Of a stretch of DNA of 64,000 nucleotides, positions 1-11,600 are shown piece by piece. Each line of letters begins with the position of its first letter. Position 1 is the stretch's first letter. Source of the DNA: Cryptomeria japonica. Lineage: Eukaryota > Streptophyta > Pinopsida > Cupressales > Cupressaceae. The stretch spans positions 238,750,422-238,814,421 of the forward strand of contig NC_081406.1 in NCBI RefSeq assembly GCF_030272615.1, read 5' to 3'. The notes below the pieces were generated by a model. The model was not told where the DNA came from. It did not search any database and saw nothing but the letters and a program-made list of their open reading frames with translations. Made by a program: the position numbers and the translations under genes.

Positions 1-1011
1 GAATGATATCATAAACACCTTCCTTGATGTCACTTTACCTTCCATACATCATATATCTCCTAGAGAAGAAGTGTTGATGGACATTGATTTACCTCCCAAA
101 TTTGTTCCTTCAAATGGGGGCACATTGGTGCAAGAAGAGGTTATGAGAACTTCTTTCAAAGATCTCCCTCCTAAAGATGAATCTTTGAAGAATGATGTTT
201 ATCCTAAAATGTAGCTCCCTCATGAGGATAATTTGGCCCATGAGGATGAAATCATTAGTCACTTCCTTAATGCTCTCCCTTATAAATATGTATCATTGGA
301 GAACAAAAAGGTCAATCAATTCAATACCATTCATGTTTCTAGTTATGAGAAGCCTAAATCCAAGTAACCTCCCAATATCCTAAAAGTTGCAAAATACATA
401 TGTGAAAGAGATGTTATGGAAAGACAACTAGATTAAAAATATGGTTCTGAAATACATCAAACATTTAATGCTTGTGTCAAAAAGAAAGATCCTAATATTC
501 TTCTCACTTCTCTTTCTTCCCCCTCTCACCCTAAGAAGGACATTGATAAGGATCTTGTTGAGAAACTCCATGGTATATTAGCAAAGATCTCCCTTTTGGA
601 CTTGATTCAAACTTCCCCTTCATATCATAGGTTGATCCAAGAAGCCTTTTATAAAGTGATTCCTCATCCTTCTTCTAAATGAAATGATATCACATTCTCA
701 TGAGATGAATTGCCTTCTATAGAGGTTAGAAATAGAGATGATCCCCCTTATGATTATTCCTCGTATTCATAATCAAAACATAAAAGGTACCTTAATTGAT
801 AGGTCAGCACTTAACATTTGTCATGTTGACTTATTAGATAAGATAATTTGGGATCATTCTTCTATTCAACCCGATCCTCGTTGTGTTTGAGGCTTTGATA
901 ATGTTCCTAGAGAAACACTTGGTATAGTCATATTACCTATCAAAGTATGACTTGTGACTTTACCTACTCCTCTTCATGTCATGCCCAACCACCTTAATTA
1001 TAACCTTCTTC
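1..1011 (+). pseudogene. Ty3/gypsy-type gag/protease fragment, 5' part
   Basis: A decayed retrotransposon polyprotein. The third forward frame reads a hydrophilic Gag-like stretch with in-frame stops near 212, 365 and 435. After a frame change at about 740 it reads a retropepsin-like segment with LIDRSALNICHVD at about 792-833, followed by GFDNVPRETLGIV and VTLPTPLHVMP. In plant retropepsins the catalytic motif is normally D-S/T-G or D-G-G; here the glycine position is R, so the active site looks broken. The protein continues at 2145 after a solo LTR. The 5' end lies outside the window. Assignment to the protease family is by motif recognition; no reverse transcriptase is visible. Confidence 0.65.
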
Positions 1012-2139
1012 TATTGGTAAGAGACATTGCATTATTGTTCAGATGTTGTCATTAATGGAAACTTGAGCCAAATATCCAATCTGTAGTTCATAATTCATTT
1101 ATACTGGAAGATTGAATGAGCTCTAATAAGGTACGGTGAAAAGAATAGGACATCTAGCAGAGTGTAGAGTGTTTTGATTGGCAATTTAGTTTTGTTGAGT
1201 ATTTTCCATTATGAATCTCGGAGATGCATTGTGGACATATGATATGCCTTATTCTAGGTTTATGGCATCCGATGTTGAGTGTTGAGTGAGTTGGAGGATC
1301 TAGTAGACAGGTTTTTTAGTAGAACAGTGTTTATCAATAGGAACATGTGGAGATTCATTGTCTGGATTGTGCAAAGTGATTTTGGTAGTTGTTTGTGTGT
1401 TCAAGGTTAGTGAGCCGACATGTGGTAATCATGTGGATAATTTGTTCTATTCCACATGATTGTTTTGGATCGAATTAAGCCAACTTGAGTAACACATTTC
1501 ATTTGTGCGCTATGCATTTTTGGGCCGACATGGTGAAGACCTAAATTGTTGATGCAGGTATATTAGTCCCAATTGATTTTATCTTTTTTTATATCAATGA
1601 TTATATGTGATGTGTGTAAGGGTGATTGAGTGCAGTTTCACGTGTGCAAGTGAAATATTTGAGCTTCGGAATACAACAAAATATCAAGACAAAGCAGTGT
1701 TGCAGAACAGAGTATTTTGTGCTTAACTGGAACTATTTATGGAATTTGTAGATGTTGTTTATTAATTGAAACATTCCAATTATCATCTGTAATCATTTGT
1801 AAGGCAATGAGCCTTCAGGGGTTGTAGCCCTTATTGTAATTTGAGTATTGAGCTCTTGGTAGTGTGCTCGAATGCATGTGTCTACCCCTCATGTAATATT
1901 ATTATACTTCTAACAAGGTATATAAATATTGTGGGTCTCAATCCCACCATGTTTTTTCCCTTAACCAGGTTTCCACGTAAAAATCCTAGTGTTATGGTGT
2001 TGTGATTATATGCTTTGTTTTTCTGCAGTTTACTTTTATTCATTTGCATTAAGTGGTTTAAAGAACAAATTAAGAATGTTTTAAATTACAGGAACACTAA
2101 TTCACCCCCCTCCCCTCTCAAAGTTATTTGATTCCAACA
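1012..2139 (+). mobile_element. Solo LTR inserted in the gypsy-type protease
   Basis: This 1128-bp non-coding block starts TATTGG, a G-to-A change from the expected TGTTGG, and ends CCAACA, so the ends form an LTR-type terminal inverted repeat. It is flanked by the 5-bp direct repeat TCTTC (1007-1011 and 2140-2144). Removing it rejoins the protease frame as NYNLLLGRLWIHA. Inside are a TATA-rich stretch near 1918 (ggtatataaatattg), a GTGGG/CCCAC hairpin at about 1935-1950, and the C-rich end ttcacccccctcccctctca. There is no internal coding region, so it is a solo LTR left by LTR-LTR recombination. Confidence 0.85.
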
Positions 2140-3000
2140 TCTTCTAGGTAGATTGTGGATTCATGCTATGAAAGTAGTCCCTTATACTCTTCATCACACA
2201 ATCAAATTCATATATAACAATGAACTTCACCCAATAAAAGTTGATCCTAATCCTTATGATTTTGTTCTTGGTGAAGTAGGATGCATCTCTCCCTTTAATA
2301 CTATAATTCCTTCAATAACACAATCTCCTATTAATGATTCTTGTTTAGCAAAGAATTGTGGTACATTAGACTTTATGCCTTCCATTAATGGGTATAAAAT
2401 CCCTCAATCTAAGGAGGAAGCCTTGAAGGAGCCTTGTGTGCCATTTATCCAAACTTCTTATAAATCAAATCTCACCTCTCCTTCTAACACATGACTTGAT
2501 GATGATGAGGGATCTTTAGATTTTGATACTAGGAATGAACCCTCTCCTCTAGACATTTCAACATTTATGCATAGAAACAATGGATATGGTTTAGAATGTG
2601 TGCAACAAAGTTTTGATGGTCATGAGAAATATACACCACACTTTTCCCAAGAAGATTTAGGTATCCAAAGTCCTCCTTTGTTGACATCCCCTCCTCCATT
2701 TTCTAATACATCTATGTCTTCTTACAACTTATCATGACAAAAAGAGAGTATCTTATATGAGCTTCTTAATGCCAACTTGATTACTATACCTTTAAAGAAT
2801 CAAAGAAAGAATAGTAAGAAAAATCAACATGATTCTTCTTTTTGCAAGTATCATCAAATCCCTCGCCATGCCACTAATGAATGTCATGATTTAGTAGATT
2901 AAATTCAACAACTTATTGCAACTAGTACCACTAAAATACTAGATGCCAATGAATTGGACTCTCATATTTTTCCTTTCAAATTACATTTAAGTTCCTAATA
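2140..3000 (+). pseudogene. Ty3/gypsy-type protease/gag fragment, 3' part
   Basis: Continuation of the protease split by the solo LTR. The frame reads LWIHAMKVVPYTLHHTIKF, then NPYDFVLGE, and stays open to 2494. Farther on, with stops near 2736 and 2900, it reads FCKYHQIPRHATNECHDL at about 2839-2892, a C-x3-H-x4-H-x4-C motif typical of plant gypsy Gag proteins just before an IQQLI helix. A Gag-type zinc motif downstream of the protease is not the usual gag-pro order. No integrase or reverse transcriptase follows, so this is a partial or non-autonomous element. Confidence 0.6.
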
Positions 3001-4148
3001 TGTTGCTCCTCATTATGTGACATTGGTAGCTTGCTTATTGGGGGCTCATTTTCATTCATGGTGGTACAACTTCAAGTGAAATCATACTTTGGTAGCAACA
3101 TAATAGTATTTTATTCTTGTCTCCAAGCTTGGGGGGCAAGAATAGCTTTTCAATCATCCTTTCTCACTTTCTCTTTGTGAAGTAGGACCTTTATTAAGGA
3201 TCTCTTATTGATTATGGAGGTGTATATACCTATTGAGGATCTTCTGTCTCTTATTGTAACAAGTTTCTCTAATGAGGATCTTAATCATGCCTTATAAGTG
3301 GGGTAAGTGCACAAAGATGGTGGTCAAAAAAGGGGGGTATAAGGGAGGCAAATTTTGAAAGTCATCCACTCAAGATATGAAGATAATCAAAGAACAAATA
3401 TTGTAGTACTCTGAATCTAGTTTCCAAACTACTAAACTTTTTCAAAATTGTATAAGATTAAGGGGGTCAAATCTTTCACACACAAAAAAACTGACCCTAA
3501 TTTTTTCTAAAAAAACATAAACATAGTGTTTGATGTGCACATCAAAAAAAGTCATAGTTAGATTTCGTATTTTTGACAAATCCTTTGCTAGAAATATAGT
3601 TGAGAAGTGAGCACTAGAAGATGTGTGTTTTTTTTGTAATTTTTTGTTGAGCATCTTTTTTTTTATGATTTATCCAATCGAGCACATCCTGAAAATTAGG
3701 TACATGTTCGTGCGTGAAGCATAAGTTGCACTAAACAAATCGAAAATACAAAAAAAAAAAAAAATTAAATTGTAAAGAATCAAGTGCACTACAATAATAT
3801 ATAAAGTTTTTTAAATTTGGATAAGTATAATCAAAAGTTATTCAAAAAAATGGTGCACCTATGTCTATGAGAACTATGGAGACACTGGTAAAAGAAATTC
3901 AATAATAATATGTTATTGTTGTTCAAATTGAAAAAAAAATTATATGGTTAGAAAGCTCAGAAGATGGGTGAAAATATGGTGGCAATTTTAGAAATACCCA
4001 CTTTATGAAGTGTAAACCTGATGATGACAAAGTCGATAAACCAAGTTGATAAAATAAAACATGTCAAAAATGAGAGAAATGGAGGGAAATCAAACTTCCA
4101 AACTGTAGCTTTTGTCATCCAGGCCTATTTCCAAGCCTAAACAATCAA

Positions 4149-4257
4149 AAGTGCATATGGGGTACTTATGGTTTAAACAGCACATACGAGGTACCTATAG
4201 TGTAAGCAGTGCGTACGCGCTTGTTTCCCTATAAACAGCACGTACGCGCTATTGTAT
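4149..4257. repeat. Four-copy minisatellite of about 28 bp with GTACGC core
   Basis: Units begin at about 4149, 4176, 4205 and 4233. Each carries agyrc(g/a)tac(g/t)(c/a)g followed by a short pyrimidine/AT spacer. The last two units share gcgtacgcgc and cacgtacgcgc. The repeat is CpG-rich compared with its surroundings. Confidence 0.6.
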
Positions 4258-4412
4258 AATATGATATTCTATATATAAATATGTGTATATACATATAATA
4301 TATGTAATATATAATATGTGTATAATATGATATTGTATATATAATATGTTTATATACATATAATATATGTATATATATATAATATATTAAACATATATAT
4401 ACACATGTAAGT
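4258..4412. repeat. TATA-rich low-complexity repeat
   Basis: Alternating purine-pyrimidine AT sequence made of variants of atataatatgtgtatatacat. No gene. Confidence 0.7.
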
Positions 4413-4887
4413 GTATTGTCTCCCCCCTCTCAAACGCATACAAGGTGCCTCTCTCTCTCTCTCTCCCCTTCTCCCTTCCTCCATACCCCATCCCTCTTTC
4501 TCTTCTTCTCTCCCTCCCTCCCTCCATAGCCCACTGCAACTGTGTCTGCACTTCTATAGAAGTTAGTGAATTTATTTCTCTTATGCAACTTCCTCTTTGA
4601 TTTTTATCATGTATCCTCTCCTAAAAAAAATTGACTGATGGATTTGTGTGTGTATATTGAATAGGAGAAATAGGGGTTTGAAATTGAACCATGGGTGTAT
4701 TACCATGACAAACAAGGAAACCTATAGCAATATTCTTCTCGAATGTGTTTTTAATGAGCAGAGCAAATGTGGAAAATAGTGGACCAACAAAGCAACATGA
4801 TGAGTCAGAGTACCCCCAATATCTTTTTCAGAAGGAAACAACAGGTAGGAAGAGAAAGAGGGAGAGTAACATAGATGATATCATGTA

Positions 4888-5387
4888 NNNNNNNNNNNNN
4901 NNNNNNNNNNNNNNNNNNNNNNNNNNNNNNNNNNNNNNNNNNNNNNNNNNNNNNNNNNNNNNNNNNNNNNNNNNNNNNNNNNNNNNNNNNNNNNNNNNNN
5001 NNNNNNNNNNNNNNNNNNNNNNNNNNNNNNNNNNNNNNNNNNNNNNNNNNNNNNNNNNNNNNNNNNNNNNNNNNNNNNNNNNNNNNNNNNNNNNNNNNNN
5101 NNNNNNNNNNNNNNNNNNNNNNNNNNNNNNNNNNNNNNNNNNNNNNNNNNNNNNNNNNNNNNNNNNNNNNNNNNNNNNNNNNNNNNNNNNNNNNNNNNNN
5201 NNNNNNNNNNNNNNNNNNNNNNNNNNNNNNNNNNNNNNNNNNNNNNNNNNNNNNNNNNNNNNNNNNNNNNNNNNNNNNNNNNNNNNNNNNNNNNNNNNNN
5301 NNNNNNNNNNNNNNNNNNNNNNNNNNNNNNNNNNNNNNNNNNNNNNNNNNNNNNNNNNNNNNNNNNNNNNNNNNNNNNNNNNNNNNN
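4888..5387. other. Assembly gap, 500 N
   Basis: Exactly 500 unknown bases, typical of a fixed-length scaffold join. True size and adjacency are unknown. Confidence 0.99.
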
Positions 5388-5477
5388 GTACCTAAATTTT
5401 TTTAGTTAAACTTAAATGTTCGAGTACACTCATTTACATGGCAAATCTTAATTTAAAAATAATTAAATTTATTTCTC

Positions 5478-8400
5478 AATTTTTTTCACATTATTAAAAT
5501 GTTCTCCTGAGAAAATTATTGATTGATATATAAAAACAAGACAACTTTTTTTGGGAAGCATCGATTTGTTCTCAAAATTAAAAGAATTGGATTTAACAAA
5601 TTCTTGGTATGGGAAAGAAACTGTTCACTTGGGAAAAAATTTCATGATTTGACTCATCAATCAAACTCTGTCGATTAGAAACATTCTTTGAAGGGTAGAA
5701 AGAAAGCTAAATTGCCGCAAACAGTAAGAAATAACAAAACATAAAAAAACAAGTGACGGTTTATATTAATGCCCTTTGCCAAAGCAAAGTTGTCAGTGCT
5801 CTCTTTTTCATTATACATTCATAAGAACAGAGTATTCCTTTCTTGTTCAAAAAATTTCATTGCATTCCCTTTCAAAAAAAAGTTTTATCCAAGGCTATAG
5901 GAGAAGCTTCTAGAAAACGCGCCAAAAAATGGACAATTCTAGGTTCATCGAAGAGTGTAAAAGAATAAATAAATGTCTTGGTTGGAGTAGATGAACAAAA
6001 TGCAGCAAGGGAAATTAAATGTGCATAGGTGGAAATCCACATATGCCAACAATCCCCCTTAATCTTCACTATTGTATATATTCGCAATACCAATTTCTTC
6101 CCAACGATGCTCAAAAACATTCTTTCCAAGCGGCTTTGTGAAAATATCTTCTAGTTGTTCTTCTGACCTGCAAAAGCAAATATATATGTCAACATTGTTC
6201 ATCAATTCCAGAATAAAATGATATCTTGTATCAATATGCTTGCTTCGTTTATGATAGACATGATTTTTTGATAAAGAAATTGATTAATTATTATGATAAT
6301 AATTTTTTGTAGGTTCTTCTTGTGGATGCCTCAAATCTGAAAGTACTATTCTCATCCATACTACTCGACAAGCTTCTGATGTGGCTGCAACATATTCCGC
6401 TTCAGTTGATGAGAGTGTCACAATTGGTTGTTTCTTTGATGCTCAAGAGATAGCACCCGATCCTAGATGAAAGATATATCTTGAATTGCTTTTTCTATCA
6501 TCCATGCTACCTCCCTAGCCACTATCCATATATCCAATCAATTTGTAATCATCGGAAGATGTATACAAAATTCCAAAGCTCTTTATTCCAACTATATACC
6601 TTAAAACTCTTATTCCAACTTTCCAACATGAATCCATTGGTTTGTCCATAAGAATCTAGAAATGAGACTAACCCCATACATGATATCTAGTCTTATGACT
6701 GTTAAATTCATGATGCTGCCAACTATTCTTTTGAATAAGGTTGAATCAATATGCAAACTTTTCTCATCGTTGCTAAGTTTTAAACCCAATGCAACTGGTT
6801 TAGGGGTTGGTTTCACATTTGTCATCTTAAATCTCTTCAATAAATCATTAGTATATCTCTATTTATATTGACATATAAAAATGCCTTGATCATTTTTACT
6901 TACCTCTATCCCAAGAAACTATCTCATGAGCCTCATCAAATTCTCTTTCCATGGCTGCCTTGAATGAGTTAATTGACATGATACTTGTGAGTATCAAATC
7001 ATCTACATGCAAACAACTATCAATATATCTCTTTCATCATTCACTTTGACATACAAATTTGGTTCATTGCCACACTTGCTAAACCCATTGGTCACAAAAT
7101 AAGAATCCATCGTACTGGACCAAGCTCTAGGAGCTTGCTTCAAGCCATACAGTGTCTTTTTCAGTTTGTCCACTTTATGTTCTAACAAAACTTCATAATC
7201 GGTTGGTTGATCTATATACACTTCTTCTTTCAAAAATGTCATTCAAGAATGTTGATTTAACGTCCATATTGTAAACCTTCCAATTATTTTGAGGTGATAT
7301 AGATAAGACCATTCTAATGGCATCTGATATTGGCACAGGTGCAAAAGTTTCAATGTAGTCTATGCTTGGCTGTTGTGTGAAGCCTTTAGCTAATAGCCTT
7401 GCCTTTTTTTTTTCTATTTTTCCATTAGCATTGTACTTTGTGTTGTAAACGCATATAACTTCAATCACTTCCTTTCCTTTAGGAAGCTCTACTAGATCCC
7501 AACTTTGATTCTTTTCTATTGACCGAGTTTCTTTATTCATGGTTGTAATATATTTGTCATCTTTAATGGCATCTTCGAAATAAATTGGATCATCTTGTGT
7601 TAAGAATGCAAAATTAGAGGGTAAATCATCATTTTCGGCCTCTTGTATTTCATCATATATCTCCCTTAGACTTCATTTCTTCTTTGAAGTGTTTATGGAC
7701 CTTTATCTTAGTGATGCAAGTGTTGGATTAGAAGACTCACTACTATTATTACTTGCTGGAGTAGTAGGATTTGGAATGGTATGTGCCCTTGTAGGTGTTG
7801 TAGGAACATTTGTCTGTGTAGATGGATTCACAACTTGAGTTTCATTCTCTTGTAGAGTAGTAGCTGCAATTATAGTTGTTTTATCTATGCTTCCATCCCA
7901 TGATTCTTCTTAGACTGTAGCAACAAATTCAACATCATGGCTTATTATCAGCTTCTCTTCTATAGGATTGTATATCTTATATGCCTTGGATTGTTCAATG
8001 TATCTCACAAATATGCACTTCTCTCCTCTATCATATAGTTTCTTTCTAAACTCTTGAGGTATCAATAAGTATGCCACACACCCAAAAACTCTCATTTGTT
8101 CTATATTATGGTTCCTTTTGCTCCAAGCTTCTTATGGGGTTTTATTTACCACTACTTTTGTTGGACATCTATTTAATATGTATACCAAACATGTAACTAA
8201 TTCATCCCAATACTCATTTGGTAGATGTTTTTCTTTTACCATACTTCGTGCCATTTGCATAATTGATATATTCACCACCTTAATTACTTCTCAATGTTTT
8301 GATATAGTAACCACTTTATTTTTCATATTTTGCATTGAACTCTTTAAAATCAGGAAATACATTTTATTTATATTTCAAAAAATAAACCAATACTTTCTTA

Positions 8401-8660
8401 CTAAAATGATCAATAAATGTCAAGAAATAAATTCTTCCAGTTATGGATGGTGTTTGCATTGGTCACAAAGATCTAAATGCACTATCTCAAGTGGATGTTT
8501 TTCTCTATAAGACCCCTTAACTAGAAATTTGTTTCTATGTTTATTTTCCAATATGAAACTCTCACATGTTGTATTAAGTGGCTCTATTGGTGGCAATCCA
8601 TATACCATTCCTTTCTTATATAACAAATGTAATCCTTTGAATAAGAGGAATATGATAGCT
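5478..8660 (-). mobile_element. Ty1/copia fragment, copy A
   Basis: A 5'-truncated copia element on the minus strand: GAG-pre-integrase, integrase, reverse transcriptase, RNase H, then a non-coding tail (about 6060 down to 5478). No LTR pair, primer site or target duplication can be found. Sequence from 5478 matches 48327 onward, and from 5831 matches 16041 onward, at about 95% by eye. Compared with copy B it lacks about 114 bp of the integrase region near 8262. Confidence 0.8.
6060..8626 (-). pseudogene. copia polyprotein remnant, copy A (GAG-pre-integrase, IN, RT, RNase H)
   Basis: The minus strand shows MVYGLPPIEPLNTTCESF (GAG-pre-integrase, 8626-8560), VFGCVAYLLIPQEFRKKLYD (integrase C-terminal region, about 8090), AKGFTQQPSIDYIETFAPV (RT, about 7400), [12 protein letters not shown] (RT, about 7140), then TNVKPTPKPVALGLKLS and RHPQEEPT in the RNase H part. 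An extra T in the run at about 7230 shifts frame before the EEVYI motif. A second shift lies just before the catalytic YVDD, which reads HVDD. Stops follow. The protein cannot be made intact. The same two frameshifts occur in copies B and C. Confidence 0.8.
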
Positions 8661-11600
8661 CTAAGATATCTATGATAGACACAAGAGGCCTATTAAAAAC
8701 TTAATATACTTAAGTCTTAAGAGACCCATGACAATCCCATGAGACCTATCATCATCAAAAGAGAATTATAGAAATCCTTAAAGTTAGGGATTTATATAAT
8801 CTCATTACATGACAAATAATGATGGTACACATGTCAAAATTTGATTGGTCATAATTTTGTGATACGAATAGTCATATATACTTCATCTTTTTTAAAACTA
8901 TTTGTGACCTAACAACACAACCTAGCTATGTTTTAGGTTTGACTACCGTGGTAAACTAGGAATATTTAATTTTATAATCATTTACTCACTTTCATCATGG
9001 GTTATCATTAGTTTCATATGAATTTTATAAACATTATATCATATAATAGTTTGAGTATAAGTGATTTCAATGAATTTTAAAAACTAGTCTTGCATGCCTC
9101 GTCAATGATTCATATCTAGCAAACTTTAACTTCAATGAAGGCTTATTTTTTGAAAATTATTGGAGAGAAATTATTGGCATTACCATTTGTTTTAGATAGG
9201 AAAGGAGATGAGATAAAATAAGTGCGCATTATATGATAGAAGGAAAGATATCGAATGAAGATAGGAAAATGTGTAAAAGAAAGATATAGAGAATAGTTAG
9301 CGATAAAAAAATTGATTCTTGGGAACAAAAATAATATATAAAGGAGTACAAAGGAGATATGAGAGAAGAACTTTACAAAGAATGTGTTGGCAACCAATAA
9401 TTCCAATAGGGTTGAGTGCCATACAATGCCATTCTACAGTTCCTGAATTATTTTATAGTTTAGTTTGTTTCCATAAAACTCTCTAGCATGCTTTAGTGTA
9501 TATAATGTATTAAAATATATTTTTTAGTATTGTTTTCTATTTTTGGCATGGTTTCCTATTGATTTTGTAAACTCATTTGATTTATTGATGTCATGAAAAT
9601 TAATGTATTGAATGACATTTTGATGCGGCTCTATTCTTCTTGTTTAATCGGTGTATGCAAAGAAAATTAATATTTCCTTTTTGTAAAATATGTGTCTTAA
9701 AAAATTTGTCTTTTTTTATTTTCCAAGTATAAATTTACCAATATTATCTAGGATTGTATTTAAAAGTTCTCATTTGGCAGCAAAGTAGGTGATTTTATTA
9801 AAATTTCATTATGTAAAAAACTAATTAGGTATTAAGAGCCAGTTGATTGGAATAACATATAACCAATGATAAAATGATTAAGGAGGCAAAGAATACTAAT
9901 GTACAAGATTTATTGCACATTCTAATAGCTCCTGATAAGAGCTTATTTCCATCAATTTTAGATACATATATAGCTAAGGCTACTTGAAAGAATATAAAAT
10001 AAATATCTAAGAATGATTGAAAGAATATAAAAGAATCTTATGAAGGCAGTGACCAGATCAAGGTTGTCAAGATACAAACCGTGAAAATGGAATTTCAAAA
10101 AATAAAAAATGTAGGAAGCTGAAATGTGAGTGATTAATATGTGGAGTTGAATGATTTCGTTAATAAAATGGCTACTCTAGGAAAAATTATGAACAAATAA
10201 GTTATGATAAACAATGTGTTGATTTCTCTAACAACAAGGTGGAACAATTGTATCATCATCATTGAAGAGAGGAAAGATTTTTTTATCATTTAGTATGATA
10301 ACCTTGTGAGATATCTTATTTCACATTATGAAGGATTGAGAGATTCATCTTTAGAAGTTAATGATAAATTTTTTTCCTCTAAGTTATATATTTCAAAGAA
10401 GGAAGATGTCAACATTAGCTCCAAAATAATCAGGATCAAGGGAAAGAAAAAATTAGAATTGTTCAACAGGAAACACAAGATGAAGTAATCCAAGAGGAAG
10501 AGTTAGAGACAAATTTTATAAGAAAAATATCCAATGTTTTCAATTAAAGTAATTGGGGAAGGGGGCCAACTTGCTATACATTAGATGACATTCATCAAAC
10601 CTAAAGAGAAAATTGAAAGTTTATACATAAGTAACACTTTCAACAAGGCCACACCATTGAAATGTAAATACATATAGATATAAAATGAGAACGGGAAGCA
10701 AGATTAGAGGAACAATGTGATATCTATGAGAAGGTATAGAATGAACCTTTTTTATTTTTGCGAACAACTCTTCATAAAGAATCCCTAACAAGAGAAGAGA
10801 AAGGAATAGTGTTTTCTAAACCAAGTGATGCATCAACAGAGTCTGAGAGAGGAGCCAGTAAACCTAGGAGAGGGATATGGTAGTCTGGGGAAAGAGAATT
10901 TAGGAGCTAGTGAATGAATAAGTCGATTACTTTAGAGAGCCCCTGATTGATCCAACAAGGAATCAGTAATGTTGGTATTTCCAACTGATTATCTAGAATT
11001 TCCTATAAGATAGCCAATCTTAATCCATAAATTTTAGACAAGTCATGAGCAAATTGGGTTTACCCAGAAGGTTGAAATGATCTACACTTTAGGATCTGTA
11101 AGACATATGCGGGTGACCCTTTGCAATATTAATGAATTTGTAATAAAGTGGACTAATATTGCTAAAATGCAGATTTCTCTCAATGAGCATCAACTAGATT
11201 ATCCTAAATTTAATGCTGAATTGGGGAGATCCATGGTTATTTATCACTATTGGGTACAATTGAAAGAAATATCTAACCTACACCTACTCCTACAAATAGA
11301 AAAGAAAAGAGATCAATAATATTTGAGATGGTGCCTAAAATTCACTTAAATTCTCAAAGATCAATGTCTAATCCAACCAAGAGAGTCATAATTGTGAGAA
11401 TGTTGAATATCTTCACAAACCTTTAACTACTTAGCTACCTACACCTCACACATTAATGATTGAAACCAATTAAATTCAATAAATCACTCTAAATTCTTCT
11501 TAATGATCACTATTACACCTCTCAACTAACTAAAATGCATCCACAACATTTAATCCCTTCCTTAGAGAGAACATATAAACATAATTCACTTCTACAAGAC

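Larger units (their letters stand above)
3001..4744. other. Non-coding stretch with polypurine tract and simple repeats
   Basis: No coding region is supported. A purine run at about 3326-3353 (aaaaaaggggggtataaggg) could be the polypurine tract of the gypsy-type element ending just before it. If so, a 3' LTR would begin near 3340, but I see no matching 5' LTR to define it. The remainder is AT-rich with homopolymer A runs, then the repeats at 4149-4257 and 4258-4412, and a pyrimidine-rich CT tract at about 4450-4530. Confidence 0.4.

Noticed and set aside
4745-4887. Open frame MFLMSRANVENSG...RKRKRESNIDD before the first gap
   Set aside because: Runs only 47 codons before N and shows no domain or splice context; called frames beyond it are N.
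9143-9406. 87-codon frame with conserved partner at 27539-27802
   Set aside because: Shared because the block is duplicated; composition is that of AT-rich non-coding DNA and no homology is recognised.
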